NCBI RefSeq assembly: GCF_007994225.1
Contig: NZ_VLLL01000005.1
Span: 1,535,142-1,599,141, forward strand
Direction: 5' to 3'
DNA length: 64,000 nucleotides
Source: Stackebrandtia albiflava
GTDB taxonomy: Bacteria; Actinomycetota; Actinomycetes; Mycobacteriales; Micromonosporaceae
Shown: in pieces, positions 42,213-50,914 of the stretch
Numbering within the stretch: position 1 is the stretch's first letter
Layout of the letters: each line of letters starts with the position of its first letter
Program-made: the position numbers and the translations under genes
Notes under the pieces: model-generated
Seen by the model: the letters and a program-made list of their open reading frames with translations, nothing else
Databases searched by the model: none
What the model was told of the DNA's origin: nothing

Positions 42213-42911
42213 ATGAATCCCCGTGACCGCGCCGCCGACGCCCGTGCGTTGTGGACGGAGTTGGCGGGCGCGCCCGTCGATTTCGCCGCAGCACCGTCGA
42301 TCGTGGTGTCGCCCGGATCCCGGTGGTGTCCGCCCGGCTGGGTGGGCGTGGTGGAGCTCGCCGGGCAGGTCGTCATCACCGCACCGGACGCGGCCACCGC
42401 CGAGGCCGTCGGGCCGCACGCCGCCACCGCGGGCACCGACCCCGACCGGTGGCGCGCGGCGCTGGAGGTCGGCGCGGTCCTGGGACCGGCGGGCCTGTTC
42501 TACCCGGGGGCCGGCCCGTTCCCCCGCGACGGCTTCACCGACGTGACCGCCGGGGCGTCGGCCGAGGAACTGGCCCGGCTGGAGGCGGTGTCCGGGGAGG
42601 ACGACGCCGCCGAGGCCGGCGTGTCCGAGTCGACCTCACCGGTGTTCGTGGTGCGGGACGGCGGAAACGTCGTCGCCGCCGCCGGTTACGTGCCCTGGCT
42701 GGACCGGGCCGCGCACATCGGGGTCCTGGTGGCGCCGTCGCATCGTGGCCGGAACCTGGCCAAGGGCGTGGGCGCCGCGGCGGCCGCCCACGCCGACGCC
42801 GCCGGACTGCTGCCACAGTGGCGTGCCCGGATCCCCGCGTCGCAGCGGGTGGCGCTCGCGGTGGGGTTCGCGCGGATGGGAACGCAGTTGAGTCTGCGAC
42901 TGGCGGGCTAG
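42213..42911 (+). CDS. GNAT-family N-acetyltransferase
   Basis: A 232-residue protein. The acetyl-CoA loop is APSHRGRNLAKGVGAAAAAHA at about 165-185, and the preceding strand is RAAHIGVLV. The N-terminal half is variable and contains SRWCPPGWVGVVELAGQVVI. It probably acetylates a small molecule; the acceptor cannot be told. ATG 42213 is preceded by GATGAT at six bases. It is divergent from the sugar acetyltransferase gene and convergent with a DUF6228 gene. Confidence 0.75.
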   Translation: MNPRDRAADARALWTELAGAPVDFAAAPSIVVSPGSRWCPPGWVGVVELAGQVVITAPDAATAEAVGPHAATAGTDPDRWRAALEVGAVLGPAGLFYPGAGPFPRDGFTDVTAGASAEELARLEAVSGEDDAAEAGVSESTSPVFVVRDGGNVVAAAGYVPWLDRAAHIGVLVAPSHRGRNLAKGVGAAAAAHADAAGLLPQWRARIPASQRVALAVGFARMGTQLSLRLAG

Positions 42912-42991
42912 GGCGACGGCTTCGGCGTACCGGGCGGGGCGGGTCAGCGGCGGCACGGCGCCGCCCGGGGACGACGCCCCGTGGCCGCGGG

Positions 42992-43441
42992 TCAGCCCCA
43001 GGCGGCGAGGCCGATCCGGGTGAGGAACACCCCGGTCTCGGTGGCCAGGGCCCGCATGTCCTCACCGGCGCGCACCACGGTCGCCGCCGTGAACTCCCAC
43101 GACGGCGGCACCGCGCTGTCCCGCAACGTCCACAACAGCCGGACGTGGCCGCCGGAGTGGTGGGTCGCGGACACGCCGAACGTGTGGTCCCGCGACCGCC
43201 AGACGCGTTCGCCCTCCCAGCCGTGGAAGTCCTCGGCCAGGCCGTCGAGGAACCGGTCGAAGCCCTCGTCGGCGTACTTCACCGACGTACTCACCGACAC
43301 GCCGCCACCGAAGGCCGCCACCACGAACGCCGACACCGGCGGCTCCGGCCGCGGCTGATCCTGCGGCAGGGGGCTCAACACCACCGTCACATCGCTGCTC
43401 AGCGGTTCGCCGAGCCGGACGGGCGTCATCTCATGCGGCAC
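42992..43441 (-). CDS. DUF6228 family protein
   Basis: A 149-residue protein of unknown role. The stretch FLDGLAEDFHGWEGERVWRS with the following SGGHVRLLWTLRD matches the pattern I know for DUF6228 proteins of actinomycetes, which often sit near polymorphic toxin or immunity genes. No toxin gene is adjacent here. GTG 43441 is in leaderless position (TAGCCT six bases upstream); ATG 43429 is the alternative. Confidence 0.65.
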   Translation of the reverse strand: MPHEMTPVRLGEPLSSDVTVVLSPLPQDQPRPEPPVSAFVVAAFGGGVSVSTSVKYADEGFDRFLDGLAEDFHGWEGERVWRSRDHTFGVSATHHSGGHVRLLWTLRDSAVPPSWEFTAATVVRAGEDMRALATETGVFLTRIGLAAWG

Positions 43442-43447
43442 CCGGCG

Positions 43448-43453
43448 AGGCTA
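43448..43453 (-). promoter_or_regulatory. -10 box of leaderless DUF6228 gene
   Basis: TAGCCT on the minus strand ends six bases before GTG 43441, which favours the GTG over the in-frame ATG at 43429. Confidence 0.45.
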
Positions 43454-43516
43454 CCAGGCACACGGTGCGCCGACGGTTCTCAGTGGGCCCCGGGGCCACC
43501 GTCCCATCACACCGGG

Positions 43517-43553
43517 ACTGCGGGGTGGGTCCGTCGTGGACCCACCCCGCAGT
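43517..43553 (-). terminator. 16-bp terminator hairpin after the UvrA-like gene
   Basis: ACTGCGGGGTGGGTCC (43517-43532) pairs perfectly with 43538-43553 around a 5-base loop, just beyond the stop of the UvrA-like gene on the minus strand. Confidence 0.75.
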
Positions 43554-43555
43554 GC

Positions 43556-45931
43556 TCAGCCGCCGACGTAGTCGGCCAGGTGCTCACCGGTCAACGTGGA
43601 GCGGGCCGCCACCAGGTCGGCCGGTGTGCCCTCGAATACGACGCGGCCGCCGTCGTGGCCGGCCCCGGGCCCGAGGTCGATCAGCCAGTCGGCGTGCGCC
43701 ATGACCGCCTGGTGGTGCTCGATCACGATGACCGACTTGCCCGACTCCACCAGCCGGTCGAGCAGCCCGAGGAGGTGTTCCACGTCGGCCAGGTGCAGAC
43801 CGGTGGTGGGTTCGTCCAGGACGTACACGCCGCCCTTGTCGGCCATCTGCGTCGCCAGCTTCAACCGCTGCCGTTCACCACCGGACAGGGTCGTCAACGG
43901 CTGCCCGAGGGTGAGGTAACCCAGGCCGACGTCGTCGATCCGTTTCAGGATCTTGTGCGCGGCGGGCGTGCGGGCGTCACCGGAACCGAAGAACTCCTCG
44001 GCCTCCGACACCGGCATCGCCAGCACCTCGCTGATGTCCCGGCCGCCCAGGTGGTACTCCAGCACCGCCGCCTGGAACCGCTTGCCGCCGCAGTCCTCAC
44101 AGGTCGACTCCACGGTCTCCATGATGCCCAGGTCGGTGTAGATGACCCCCGCGCCGTTGCACGCCGGGCAGGCGCCCTCGGAGTTGGCGCTGAACAACGC
44201 CGGTTTCACGCCGTTGGCCTTGGCGAACGCCTTACGGATCGGGTCGAGCAGACCGGTGTAGGTGGCGGGGTTGCTGCGCCGCGAACCGCGGATCGCGCTC
44301 TGGTCGATGGTGACCACGCCCTCGCGGCCGGACACCGAGCCGTGGATGAGGGAACTCTTGCCGGAACCGGCCACGCCGGTCACGACGCACAACACCCCCA
44401 ACGGGATGTCCACATCGACGTCGCGCAGGTTGTGCGAGGACGCGCCCCGGATCTCCAGTGTGCCGGTGGCGGGACGGACCTTCTCCTTGAGGCTCGCCCG
44501 GTCGTCCAGGTGCCGACCGGTGACGGTGCCGCTCTTGCGCAGCTCGGCGACGGTCCCCTCGAAGCAGATCTCGCCGCCGGCGGTGCCCGCGCCCGGGCCG
44601 AGGTCCACGACATGGTCGGCGACGGCGATCATCTCCGGTTTGTGCTCCACCACCAGGACCGTGTTGCCCTTGTCGCGCAGCTGCACCAGCAGCCGGTTCA
44701 TCCGCTGGATGTCGTGGGGGTGCAGACCGATGGACGGTTCGTCGAACACGTAGGTGACGTCGGTCAGCGACGACCCCAGGTGGCGGATCATCTTGGTGCG
44801 TTGCGCCTCACCACCGGACAGGGTGCCCGACGGCCGGTCGAGCGACAGGTAGCCCAGCCCGATCTCGGTGAAGGAGTCCAGCAGGTGCTGCAGTCCCGTC
44901 AGCAGCGGCGCCACCGACGGCGCGTCGAGTTCCCGGATCCACTCCCGCAGGTCGCTGATCTGCATGGCGCACAGGTCGGCGATGTTCTTGCCCCTGATCT
45001 TGGAGGAGCGTGCCTCGGCGGCCAGCCGGGTCCCCTCGCAGTCGGGGCAGGTGGTGAACGTGACGGCCCGTTCGACGAAGGCGCGGATGTGCGGCTGCAT
45101 CGCGTCGACGTCCTTGGCCAGCATCGACTTCTGGATCTTGGGGATGAGGCCCTCGTAGGTGACGTTGACGCCCTCGACCTTGATCTTGGTCGGTTCACGC
45201 CACAACAGGTCGGCGAGCTCCCGGTCGGTGAAGTCGCGGATCGGCTTGTCCGGGTCGAAGTAGCCGCAACCGCGGAAGATCCGCCCGTACCAGCCGTCCA
45301 TGCTGTACCCGGGGATGGTGAGCGCGCCCTCGTTGAGGGACTTCGTGTCGTCGTACAACACCGCCAGGTCGAAGTCGGTCACCGAGCCCTTGCCCTCACA
45401 GCGTGGACACATGCCGCCCAACAGGTTGAACGTGGCCTTCTCGGCCTTGGTCCTGCCACCCCGCTCGACGGTGATCGCGCCACTGGCCTTCACCGAGGGC
45501 ACGTTGAACGAGTACGCGTTCGGGGAACCGATGTGCGGGTCTCCCAACCTGCTGAACAGGATGCGCAACATCGCGTTGGCGTCGGTGGCGGTGCCGACGG
45601 TCGACCGGGGGTTGGAACCCATCCGCTCCTGATCGACGATGATCGCGGTGGTGAGCCCCTCCAGGAGGTCGACCTCGGGCCGCGCGAGGCTGGGCATGAA
45701 GCCCTGCAGGAACGCGCTGTAGGTCTCGTTGATCAACCGCTGCGACTCCGCGGCGATCGTCTCGAACACCAGTGAACTCTTCCCGGAGCCCGAGACGCCC
45801 GTGAACACCGTCAGGCGGCGCTTGGGGATCTCGACACTGACGTCCTTGAGGTTGTTCTCACGCGCACCGTGCACCCGGATCATCGCGTGGCTGTCGGCGG
45901 CGTGCCGGTCGGTGCCGGTGGCCTTGGTCAT
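43556..45931 (-). CDS. UvrA-like excinuclease ABC ATPase (DrrC-type drug-resistance subgroup)
   Basis: A 791-residue protein with two ABC modules. The first Walker A is GVSGSGKSSLVFE (K51), the second GVAGSGKSSLIHG near residue 510, with signatures TLSGGEAQRTKM and TLSGGERQRLKL. Zinc-type cysteine pairs CPRCEGKG, CPDCEG, CPACNG and CEDCGGKR are kept. It is about 150 residues shorter than housekeeping UvrA, which has about 950, and lacks most of its insertion, as in UvrA2/DrrC-type proteins linked to DNA-binding drug resistance. It is monocistronic, with no uvrB or uvrC beside it. Confidence 0.87.
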   Translation of the reverse strand: MTKATGTDRHAADSHAMIRVHGARENNLKDVSVEIPKRRLTVFTGVSGSGKSSLVFETIAAESQRLINETYSAFLQGFMPSLARPEVDLLEGLTTAIIVDQERMGSNPRSTVGTATDANAMLRILFSRLGDPHIGSPNAYSFNVPSVKASGAITVERGGRTKAEKATFNLLGGMCPRCEGKGSVTDFDLAVLYDDTKSLNEGALTIPGYSMDGWYGRIFRGCGYFDPDKPIRDFTDRELADLLWREPTKIKVEGVNVTYEGLIPKIQKSMLAKDVDAMQPHIRAFVERAVTFTTCPDCEGTRLAAEARSSKIRGKNIADLCAMQISDLREWIRELDAPSVAPLLTGLQHLLDSFTEIGLGYLSLDRPSGTLSGGEAQRTKMIRHLGSSLTDVTYVFDEPSIGLHPHDIQRMNRLLVQLRDKGNTVLVVEHKPEMIAVADHVVDLGPGAGTAGGEICFEGTVAELRKSGTVTGRHLDDRASLKEKVRPATGTLEIRGASSHNLRDVDVDIPLGVLCVVTGVAGSGKSSLIHGSVSGREGVVTIDQSAIRGSRRSNPATYTGLLDPIRKAFAKANGVKPALFSANSEGACPACNGAGVIYTDLGIMETVESTCEDCGGKRFQAAVLEYHLGGRDISEVLAMPVSEAEEFFGSGDARTPAAHKILKRIDDVGLGYLTLGQPLTTLSGGERQRLKLATQMADKGGVYVLDEPTTGLHLADVEHLLGLLDRLVESGKSVIVIEHHQAVMAHADWLIDLGPGAGHDGGRVVFEGTPADLVAARSTLTGEHLADYVGG

Positions 45932-46259
45932 CTCGTCTCCATCTGTCGGGTGGAGCCGCGGCTGTGGCGGACTCCGTCAGGGGTTTCCCGGCCCGATCCC
46001 TCCGGCCCCCAGCGGTTCGGTACAGGAATCACGGCCGGTCGAGGCTGTGGAGTGGTCTCATCCGGGCGCGTGGCCGAGGCGTCCACGCCGCCGGAGAGTG
46101 GAGCCTACGACGGTCGACGCCGCGATACTCACCGGGTCGGACGCGCCGGACGCCCATTCTGACGCGCACCTGCGACATCTCCGCCGGTCCGCGCCCTTCC
46201 CACGACGAATGCTAGACGCGGCGGCGCGCCGGTACTTCTCGATTCCTGACCGGCGCGTC
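45932..46259. other. 328-bp intergenic region, no gene seen
   Basis: The region holds the promoter area of the UvrA-like gene and the terminator of the LysR gene. No frame with a ribosome site or domain was found. Confidence 0.45.
46225..46257 (-). terminator. Hairpin downstream of the LysR gene
   Basis: CGCGCCGGT at 46225-46233 and ACCGGCGCG at 46249-46257 form a 9-bp stem with a 15-base loop immediately after the LysR stop on the minus strand. Confidence 0.5.
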
Positions 46260-47171
46260 TCAGGCGGTGGAGTCCCGCCGGGTACCGGCCGCCGCGCGGC
46301 AACAGGCGACGAAGTCCCGCACGACCGGGTCGGCGTCGGCCTCCGCGCGCCACGCCACGGCCACCACACTGGGGGCGACTCCGGTGACCGGCCGGTACAC
46401 CACGCCCGGCCGGGCGTAGAACCGGGACGCCGACCGGGGTGCCAGCGCGATCCCGTAGCCGTCGGCGATGGCGTCGAGCCACTCCTCGGGCTGTTCGGTC
46501 ACCGCCCCGACCGTGACCGGTCGTCCCCGCCGCGCGTCGGTGGCCAGCCACCAGTCCCGCCACCGACCGGTGTGGGCCGGCGCGGCCACGAACGGCTGCT
46601 CCCACAGTTCCCGGAACGGCACGCCGCCCTCGCCCGCCAACGGGTGGTCCTGTGGGAGTGCGACGTACCGGTCCTCGGCGAACAGCCGCAACGTGCGGTA
46701 GTCCTCGTCGCCGGGGAACGGAAGACGCAGCAGCGCGACGTCCACCTCACCGCCGGCCAGGCCCGCCGACGGGTCGCCCCAGCCGGCCTGCCGCATCGCG
46801 ACGCGCCACCCGGGGCGGCGCCGCCGGAAGGCCGCCACAACTCCGCGGGTGGCCTCGTTGGCGGCGCTGGCGATGGCCCCGACCCGCAGCACCCTGGCCT
46901 CCGAGGCGGCGACGGTCCTGCTCTCGCCGAGGATGTCGTCCCACTCCGCCAACCAGTCGACGACCCGGCGCGCCAGGACCCGGCCGGGCGCGGTGAGGGC
47001 CATCCCCGACCGGGACCGGGTGAACAGCGTCATACCCAGCCGGTTCTCCAGTTGCCGTATCTGCCGGGTCAACGCCGGCTGTGACACGTACAGCCGTTGC
47101 GCGGCCCTGGTCAGGTTCCCCTCCTGCGCCACGGCGGCGAAGTAACGCAGCAGTCGGATGTCGACGTCCAT
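46260..47171 (-). CDS. LysR-family transcriptional regulator
   Basis: A 303-residue regulator. The N-terminal HTH is standard (MDVDIRLLRYFAAVAQEGNLTRAAQRLYVSQPALTRQIRQLENRLG across residues 1-46). The rest is the periplasmic-binding-like effector domain, with VDVALLRLPF and DAIADGYGIALAP. It diverges from a flavodoxin-like gene 94 bases away, which is its most likely target. ATG 47171 follows TACGCT by six bases, indicating a leaderless message. Confidence 0.88.
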   Translation of the reverse strand: MDVDIRLLRYFAAVAQEGNLTRAAQRLYVSQPALTRQIRQLENRLGMTLFTRSRSGMALTAPGRVLARRVVDWLAEWDDILGESRTVAASEARVLRVGAIASAANEATRGVVAAFRRRRPGWRVAMRQAGWGDPSAGLAGGEVDVALLRLPFPGDEDYRTLRLFAEDRYVALPQDHPLAGEGGVPFRELWEQPFVAAPAHTGRWRDWWLATDARRGRPVTVGAVTEQPEEWLDAIADGYGIALAPRSASRFYARPGVVYRPVTGVAPSVVAVAWRAEADADPVVRDFVACCRAAAGTRRDSTA

Positions 47172-47177
47172 TCCCGG

Positions 47178-47183
47178 AGCGTA
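47178..47183 (-). promoter_or_regulatory. -10 box of leaderless LysR gene
   Basis: TACGCT on the minus strand ends six bases before ATG 47171. Confidence 0.5.
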
Positions 47184-47264
47184 TGGCCACGGGTATTGGA
47201 CGCGGCGCGCCACGGCCGGAAAAGTGACGACGACGTACGTGTCCACCGCAGAAGGAGCATCACC

Positions 47265-47852
47265 ATGGAGAAGCAGACCCGGCGGCCCCGCATCGTGATC
47301 GCCTACGACTCCGGTTTCGGTCACACCGCCACCCTCGCCGGTGCGGTCGCCGAGGGAGCCGCCGATGCCGGGGGCGACGTCGCGCGGCTGGCGGTGCGGG
47401 CGGTCACCGAGGCCGACTGGGACCTGCTGGACGCCGCCGACGCCGTCGTGTTCGGGTCCCCCACGTACATGGGCAACGTGTCGGCGGCGTTCCAGTCGTT
47501 CGCGGAGGCGACGTCGAGCCGTTGCCAGGCCGGGACGTGGCGGGACAAGGTGGCGGCCGGTTTCACCAACTCCGGTGCCAAGAGCGGCGACAAGTCGCAC
47601 GCCCTGACGTCGCTGGCGGTGTTGGCGGCCCAGCACCACATGCACTGGGTCAGCCTGGGCCTGGTCGCCGGTTGGAACAGCACCGCCGGTCGCGAGGACG
47701 ACCTCAACCGGCTCGGGTTCTTCCAGGGAGCCGGTGCCCAGACCGACGTCGACGTCCCCGCCGAGCGGGTTCACGCCGCGGACGTGGCGACGTTCCGGCA
47801 CCTGGGGGCCCGGGTGTGCGCGGTGACCCGCCGGATGCTCGGCGGCGGGTGA
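47265..47852 (+). CDS. Flavodoxin-family NAD(P)H:quinone reductase-like protein (WrbA-like)
   Basis: A 195-residue flavoprotein. IAYDSGFGHTATLAGAVAEGA is the FMN phosphate loop, FGSPTYMGNVSAAFQSF the second FMN loop, and FTNSGAKSGDKSHALTSLAVLAAQHHM the third, as in WrbA-type NAD(P)H:quinone oxidoreductases. It likely reduces quinones in two-electron steps. AAGGAG precedes ATG 47265. The divergent LysR gene is its probable regulator. Length and motifs are complete. Confidence 0.84.
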   Translation: MEKQTRRPRIVIAYDSGFGHTATLAGAVAEGAADAGGDVARLAVRAVTEADWDLLDAADAVVFGSPTYMGNVSAAFQSFAEATSSRCQAGTWRDKVAAGFTNSGAKSGDKSHALTSLAVLAAQHHMHWVSLGLVAGWNSTAGREDDLNRLGFFQGAGAQTDVDVPAERVHAADVATFRHLGARVCAVTRRMLGGG

Positions 47853-47879
47853 CGCCGGTGCGGTGGTGGGGGTGGTCGG

Positions 47880-48680
47880 TCATTCCAGCCGCATGGCCGT
47901 ACCGCCCTCCACGACCGTCTTCAGGTTCGAAAGGATCGCCGGCCATCCCCCGCCGACCGACGCCAGCATCGCGCTGCCGGGTGCGAAACCGTCGTGCACG
48001 ACGGTGAGTTTGACCGCCGAGGCTCCGGCGGGTTCGATCGTGAAGGTGACCTTGGAGATCGGCTCGGTGCGCAACCGTTCCAGCGTCTCGGCGGTCCAGT
48101 CCGGATGGAATCGTGCCATCTCGGGTTCGTAGTTGTGCCAGGTGTACGACAGCCGGTGCGGCGGGTCGGCGACCAGGACTCGCTGGCCCCAGTCGTACGC
48201 GGGATCGTCGGCGGTCATGCGCCACCGCACGGGCGATCCCTCCCGCCAGTCCGATTCGGGGCCGGCGCCGTCGAAGTACCGCGCGATGAATGCCGGGTCG
48301 GTCAACGCGCGCCACAACGTCTCGGGCGTCGTGGCGATGTAGGTGACGTACACGAACTCGGTCTGTGACACGGTGTGTCCCTCCAGTGTGTGCTTCAGGT
48401 CGGTCAGGAGGCGGGCGCGGCCCTGGTGGTGCCTGCGGATCCACCGGTCGGTGATCTCGCTGATCGGTGCCGCGTTGAGGTGGTGCCGCCGGCTGCGGCC
48501 GTCCCGCCGCACGACCACCAGGCCGGCCGCCGACAGCACGTCGAGGTGCTTGGTGACGGCCTGCCTGGTCATGCCCAGCCCGGCGGTCAGTTCCGTGAGG
48601 GTCTGTCCGTCACGGTCGCGCAGCCGGTCCAGCAGGCCGCGACGCACCGGGTCGGCCAACGCCTTGAACACCTCGTCCAC
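47880..48680 (-). CDS. ArsR-type regulator fused to an SRPBCC (AHSA1) domain
   Basis: A 266-residue two-domain protein. Residues 1-95 are an ArsR winged helix (VDEVFKALADPVRRGLLDRL, LTELTAGLGMTRQAVTKHLDVLSAAGLVVVRR). From about 105 an AHSA1-type START domain follows (FVYVTYIATTPETLWRALTDPAFIARYF, SYTWHNYEPEM, GGWPAILSNLKTVVEGG). These are commonly two separate genes in an operon; here they are one frame. GTG 48680 has GGAGGTG seven bases upstream, which fixes the start. A 36-bp palindrome lies ten bases upstream and is the probable autoregulatory operator. The START domain may sense a hydrophobic ligand. Confidence 0.87.
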   Translation of the reverse strand: MDEVFKALADPVRRGLLDRLRDRDGQTLTELTAGLGMTRQAVTKHLDVLSAAGLVVVRRDGRSRRHHLNAAPISEITDRWIRRHHQGRARLLTDLKHTLEGHTVSQTEFVYVTYIATTPETLWRALTDPAFIARYFDGAGPESDWREGSPVRWRMTADDPAYDWGQRVLVADPPHRLSYTWHNYEPEMARFHPDWTAETLERLRTEPISKVTFTIEPAGASAVKLTVVHDGFAPGSAMLASVGGGWPAILSNLKTVVEGGTAMRLE

Positions 48681-48690
48681 ACCGACACCT

Positions 48691-48726
48691 CCACCGACAT
48701 GCAACCATGTGGTTGCATGTCGGTGG
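48691..48726. promoter_or_regulatory. 36-bp perfect palindrome, ArsR operator candidate
   Basis: CCACCGACATGCAACCA (48691-48707), then TG, then the exact reverse complement to 48726. The core ATGCAACC-N4-GGTTGCAT is the type of site bound by ArsR regulators linked to SRPBCC domains. It is placed to block the promoter of the fusion gene and lies about 135 bases before the metzincin gene. Confidence 0.75.
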
Positions 48727-48860
48727 GTCTCGGGGGTCCACATTTTCACCATCGCGACACGCCGACGGCCGCCGATCCCGCATAAAGTCGTTGTGTCCCA
48801 ATGAATCCAGCTTCGCTGCCCCGCGCCCAGACCCGCGTCGGCGGCGGTTACGGAGACGCC

Positions 48861-50309
48861 GTGACACCCACACCCCGCCACCTCAGCCGCATCCTGATCA
48901 CCGCCGCCGCCTGCGCGGCCGGAATCCTCACCGCACCACCCGCGTCCGCCGACCCACTCGACCACCCCGGACCCGTCGGATACGTCGCCGAACCCCACGA
49001 CCTGTGGCCCGGCGGCGACCTCCACGCCGCCGCCGAACTACCCGTCGGCACCGAACCCGTGTACCCCTACCCGCAACCGGCGGACCCGCCCGCCGCCGGA
49101 TGCGCCACCGTGGCCGACCCCGCCGCCCCGCCCGCCTCCAGCCCACCGGCCCTGCAGATCATCTACGCCTACCACGCCGACAACCCCAACCGCTACGAAC
49201 AGGCCGCCGAGACCATCGCCGAGGTCATCGACCGCGTCGACTGGTCCCTCGACAACTCCAGCGACTACGACCAACACCTCGAACTCAACTGCAGCCGTGC
49301 ACCCGACGGCAGCTACGCCGACTACGCGCGCGCCCTCGTCCAACCCCTGCGCGTCACCACCGCCGACCCCACCTTCGTCTCAAGCGGAGACGTCCGTGCC
49401 GACCTCCACGCCGCCGGATACACCGACCCCAACCGCTGGTACGTCGTGTTCACCGACTTCGACTCCGAATCCGACGCCTACCTGTGCCCCCAGACCGGCG
49501 GCCAATGGTGCAGCGCCGTCGGCGAACTGTGGGACAGCGGCCTGTTCGGACACGAGATGGGCCACCTACTGGGCGCCGGACACGCCTGGATGACCCAGAA
49601 AGCCGAGAACTACATCCCCGACGTCATGTACGGCTGGTGGGACTACTGGCTCTTCGACACCGGATACAACACCTACTACGACCCCAGCGAACGCACCGCG
49701 TCGTTCCACATCGACCCCTCCCCCTCCACCACCAGGGCCAACATCGCCAACCACCCCGCCCTGACCACACCCGTCCCCGGCGACGGCGGCCCCCACAACG
49801 ACCTACTCACCGCACAGGAACGCACCGTCGAGGCCACCGCGCCCAGCACCGCCGCACCCGGATTCAGCAGGATCGGCACCACCTACCTCCAGGTCGCCTC
49901 CGCCTGCGGCACCACCGGCCAGTCCTGCACCTTCTTCGACGGACGCAGATCCCTCGCCGTGGTCGCCAACCAGTCGGAATCCGGCTTCACCGTCACCCGG
50001 CGCCCCGCCGTCACCCCCGGAGACACCTACAAACTGTTCGTGCGGATGCGCGGTGACCAACCCGGCGACACCGTACTCCGGATGCGCTGGTACGACGCCG
50101 CCGGAAACGTCATATCCACCAGCCAGTCGGCCCGCATCCCCACCGACACCAACTGGTACGAGTACCGGCTGACCGCCACGGCCCCCGCCACCGCCGCCAC
50201 CGTCTCCGTCGGCGTGGCCGTACCGGCCGGGCAGGCGGCCTTCACCTTCCTGGCCGACACACTGCAACTCAACCACTGCCCCGCCGGACAGTGCCGATTC
50301 GACACCTGA
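48861..50309 (+). CDS. Secreted zinc metalloprotease (metzincin type)
   Basis: A 482-residue exported protein. The signal peptide is clear: Arg-containing start, ILITAAACAAGILTA and an A-S-A cleavage site before D-P. The zinc site H231-E-M-G-H235-L-L-G-A-G-H241 (HExxHxxGxxH) marks a metzincin-like protease. The last 120 residues look like a jelly-roll carbohydrate-binding or accessory domain (AVTPGDTYKLFVRMRGDQPGDTVLRMRW across residues 380-410). The mature domain has several cysteines. GTG 48861 has GGAG six bases upstream and gives a proper signal sequence; ATG 48801 is the alternative. The coding strand is strikingly C/A-rich. Confidence 0.83.
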   Translation: MTPTPRHLSRILITAAACAAGILTAPPASADPLDHPGPVGYVAEPHDLWPGGDLHAAAELPVGTEPVYPYPQPADPPAAGCATVADPAAPPASSPPALQIIYAYHADNPNRYEQAAETIAEVIDRVDWSLDNSSDYDQHLELNCSRAPDGSYADYARALVQPLRVTTADPTFVSSGDVRADLHAAGYTDPNRWYVVFTDFDSESDAYLCPQTGGQWCSAVGELWDSGLFGHEMGHLLGAGHAWMTQKAENYIPDVMYGWWDYWLFDTGYNTYYDPSERTASFHIDPSPSTTRANIANHPALTTPVPGDGGPHNDLLTAQERTVEATAPSTAAPGFSRIGTTYLQVASACGTTGQSCTFFDGRRSLAVVANQSESGFTVTRRPAVTPGDTYKLFVRMRGDQPGDTVLRMRWYDAAGNVISTSQSARIPTDTNWYEYRLTATAPATAATVSVGVAVPAGQAAFTFLADTLQLNHCPAGQCRFDT

Positions 50310-50317
50310 CCCGAGGA

Positions 50318-50351
50318 GTCGGGGCCGCCGGAGACGTCCGGCGGCCCCGAC
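50318..50351. terminator. Bidirectional terminator hairpin
   Basis: GTCGGGGCCGCCGGA (50318-50332) and its reverse complement (50337-50351) form a perfect 15-bp stem with a GACG tetraloop between the convergent protease and peroxidase genes. Confidence 0.78.
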
Positions 50352-50355
50352 ACGG

Positions 50356-50841
50356 TCACGGCAACACCGACTCCACCGCCCGCACCAACTCCGGGTCCTC
50401 CGGATCCGTACTGGGCCGGAACCGCGCCACCACCGCGCCTCGCGGGTCCACCAGGAACTTCTCGAAATTCCACTGCACGTCACCGGCGTCACCGGTCGCG
50501 TCCGGCGCGGCGGTCAACTCCCGGTACACCGGGTGCCGGCCCTCCCCGTTGACCTCGATCTTCTCGAACATGGGGAAACTGATCCCGTAGTTGGTGGCGC
50601 AGAACCTCGCGATCTCCTCCTCACCGCCCGGTTCCTGAGCCCCGAACTGATTACAGGGGAACCCCAGCACCGAGAAACCCCGGCCCGAGAACCGCGCCTG
50701 CAGACGCTCCAACCCGGCGTACTGCGGCGTCAACCCGCACCGAGACGCCACGTTCACCATCAGCAGGGCCTTGCCCCGCCACGGCTTCAACGTCGTCTCC
50801 TCACCGGACAGCGTGTGAATCGCCTCGTCGTAGATACTCAC
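50356..50841 (-). CDS. Glutathione-peroxidase-family thiol peroxidase
   Basis: A 161-residue thioredoxin-fold peroxidase. The peroxidatic residue is C35 in NVASRCGLTPQY, a cysteine in place of selenocysteine. The rest of the active site is present: GFPCNQFGAQEPG (Q65) and VQWNFEKFLVD (W-N). In actinomycetes such enzymes normally use thioredoxin as reductant. It starts with GTG 50841; CAGGCT six bases upstream resembles a -10 box. It is monocistronic and diverges from the APH-like kinase gene by 73 bases. Confidence 0.9.
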   Translation of the reverse strand: MSIYDEAIHTLSGEETTLKPWRGKALLMVNVASRCGLTPQYAGLERLQARFSGRGFSVLGFPCNQFGAQEPGGEEEIARFCATNYGISFPMFEKIEVNGEGRHPVYRELTAAPDATGDAGDVQWNFEKFLVDPRGAVVARFRPSTDPEDPELVRAVESVLP

Positions 50842-50914
50842 CCGCCCAGCCTGCCACGCACCACCACACCACCACCGCCTCCCCCCGCGACCCGCCCGTC
50901 ACCACACCGGCACA

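Noticed and set aside
42251-45775. Long + strand frame antisense to the UvrA-like gene
   Set aside because: Compositional shadow; the minus frame carries two complete ABC modules and zinc motifs.
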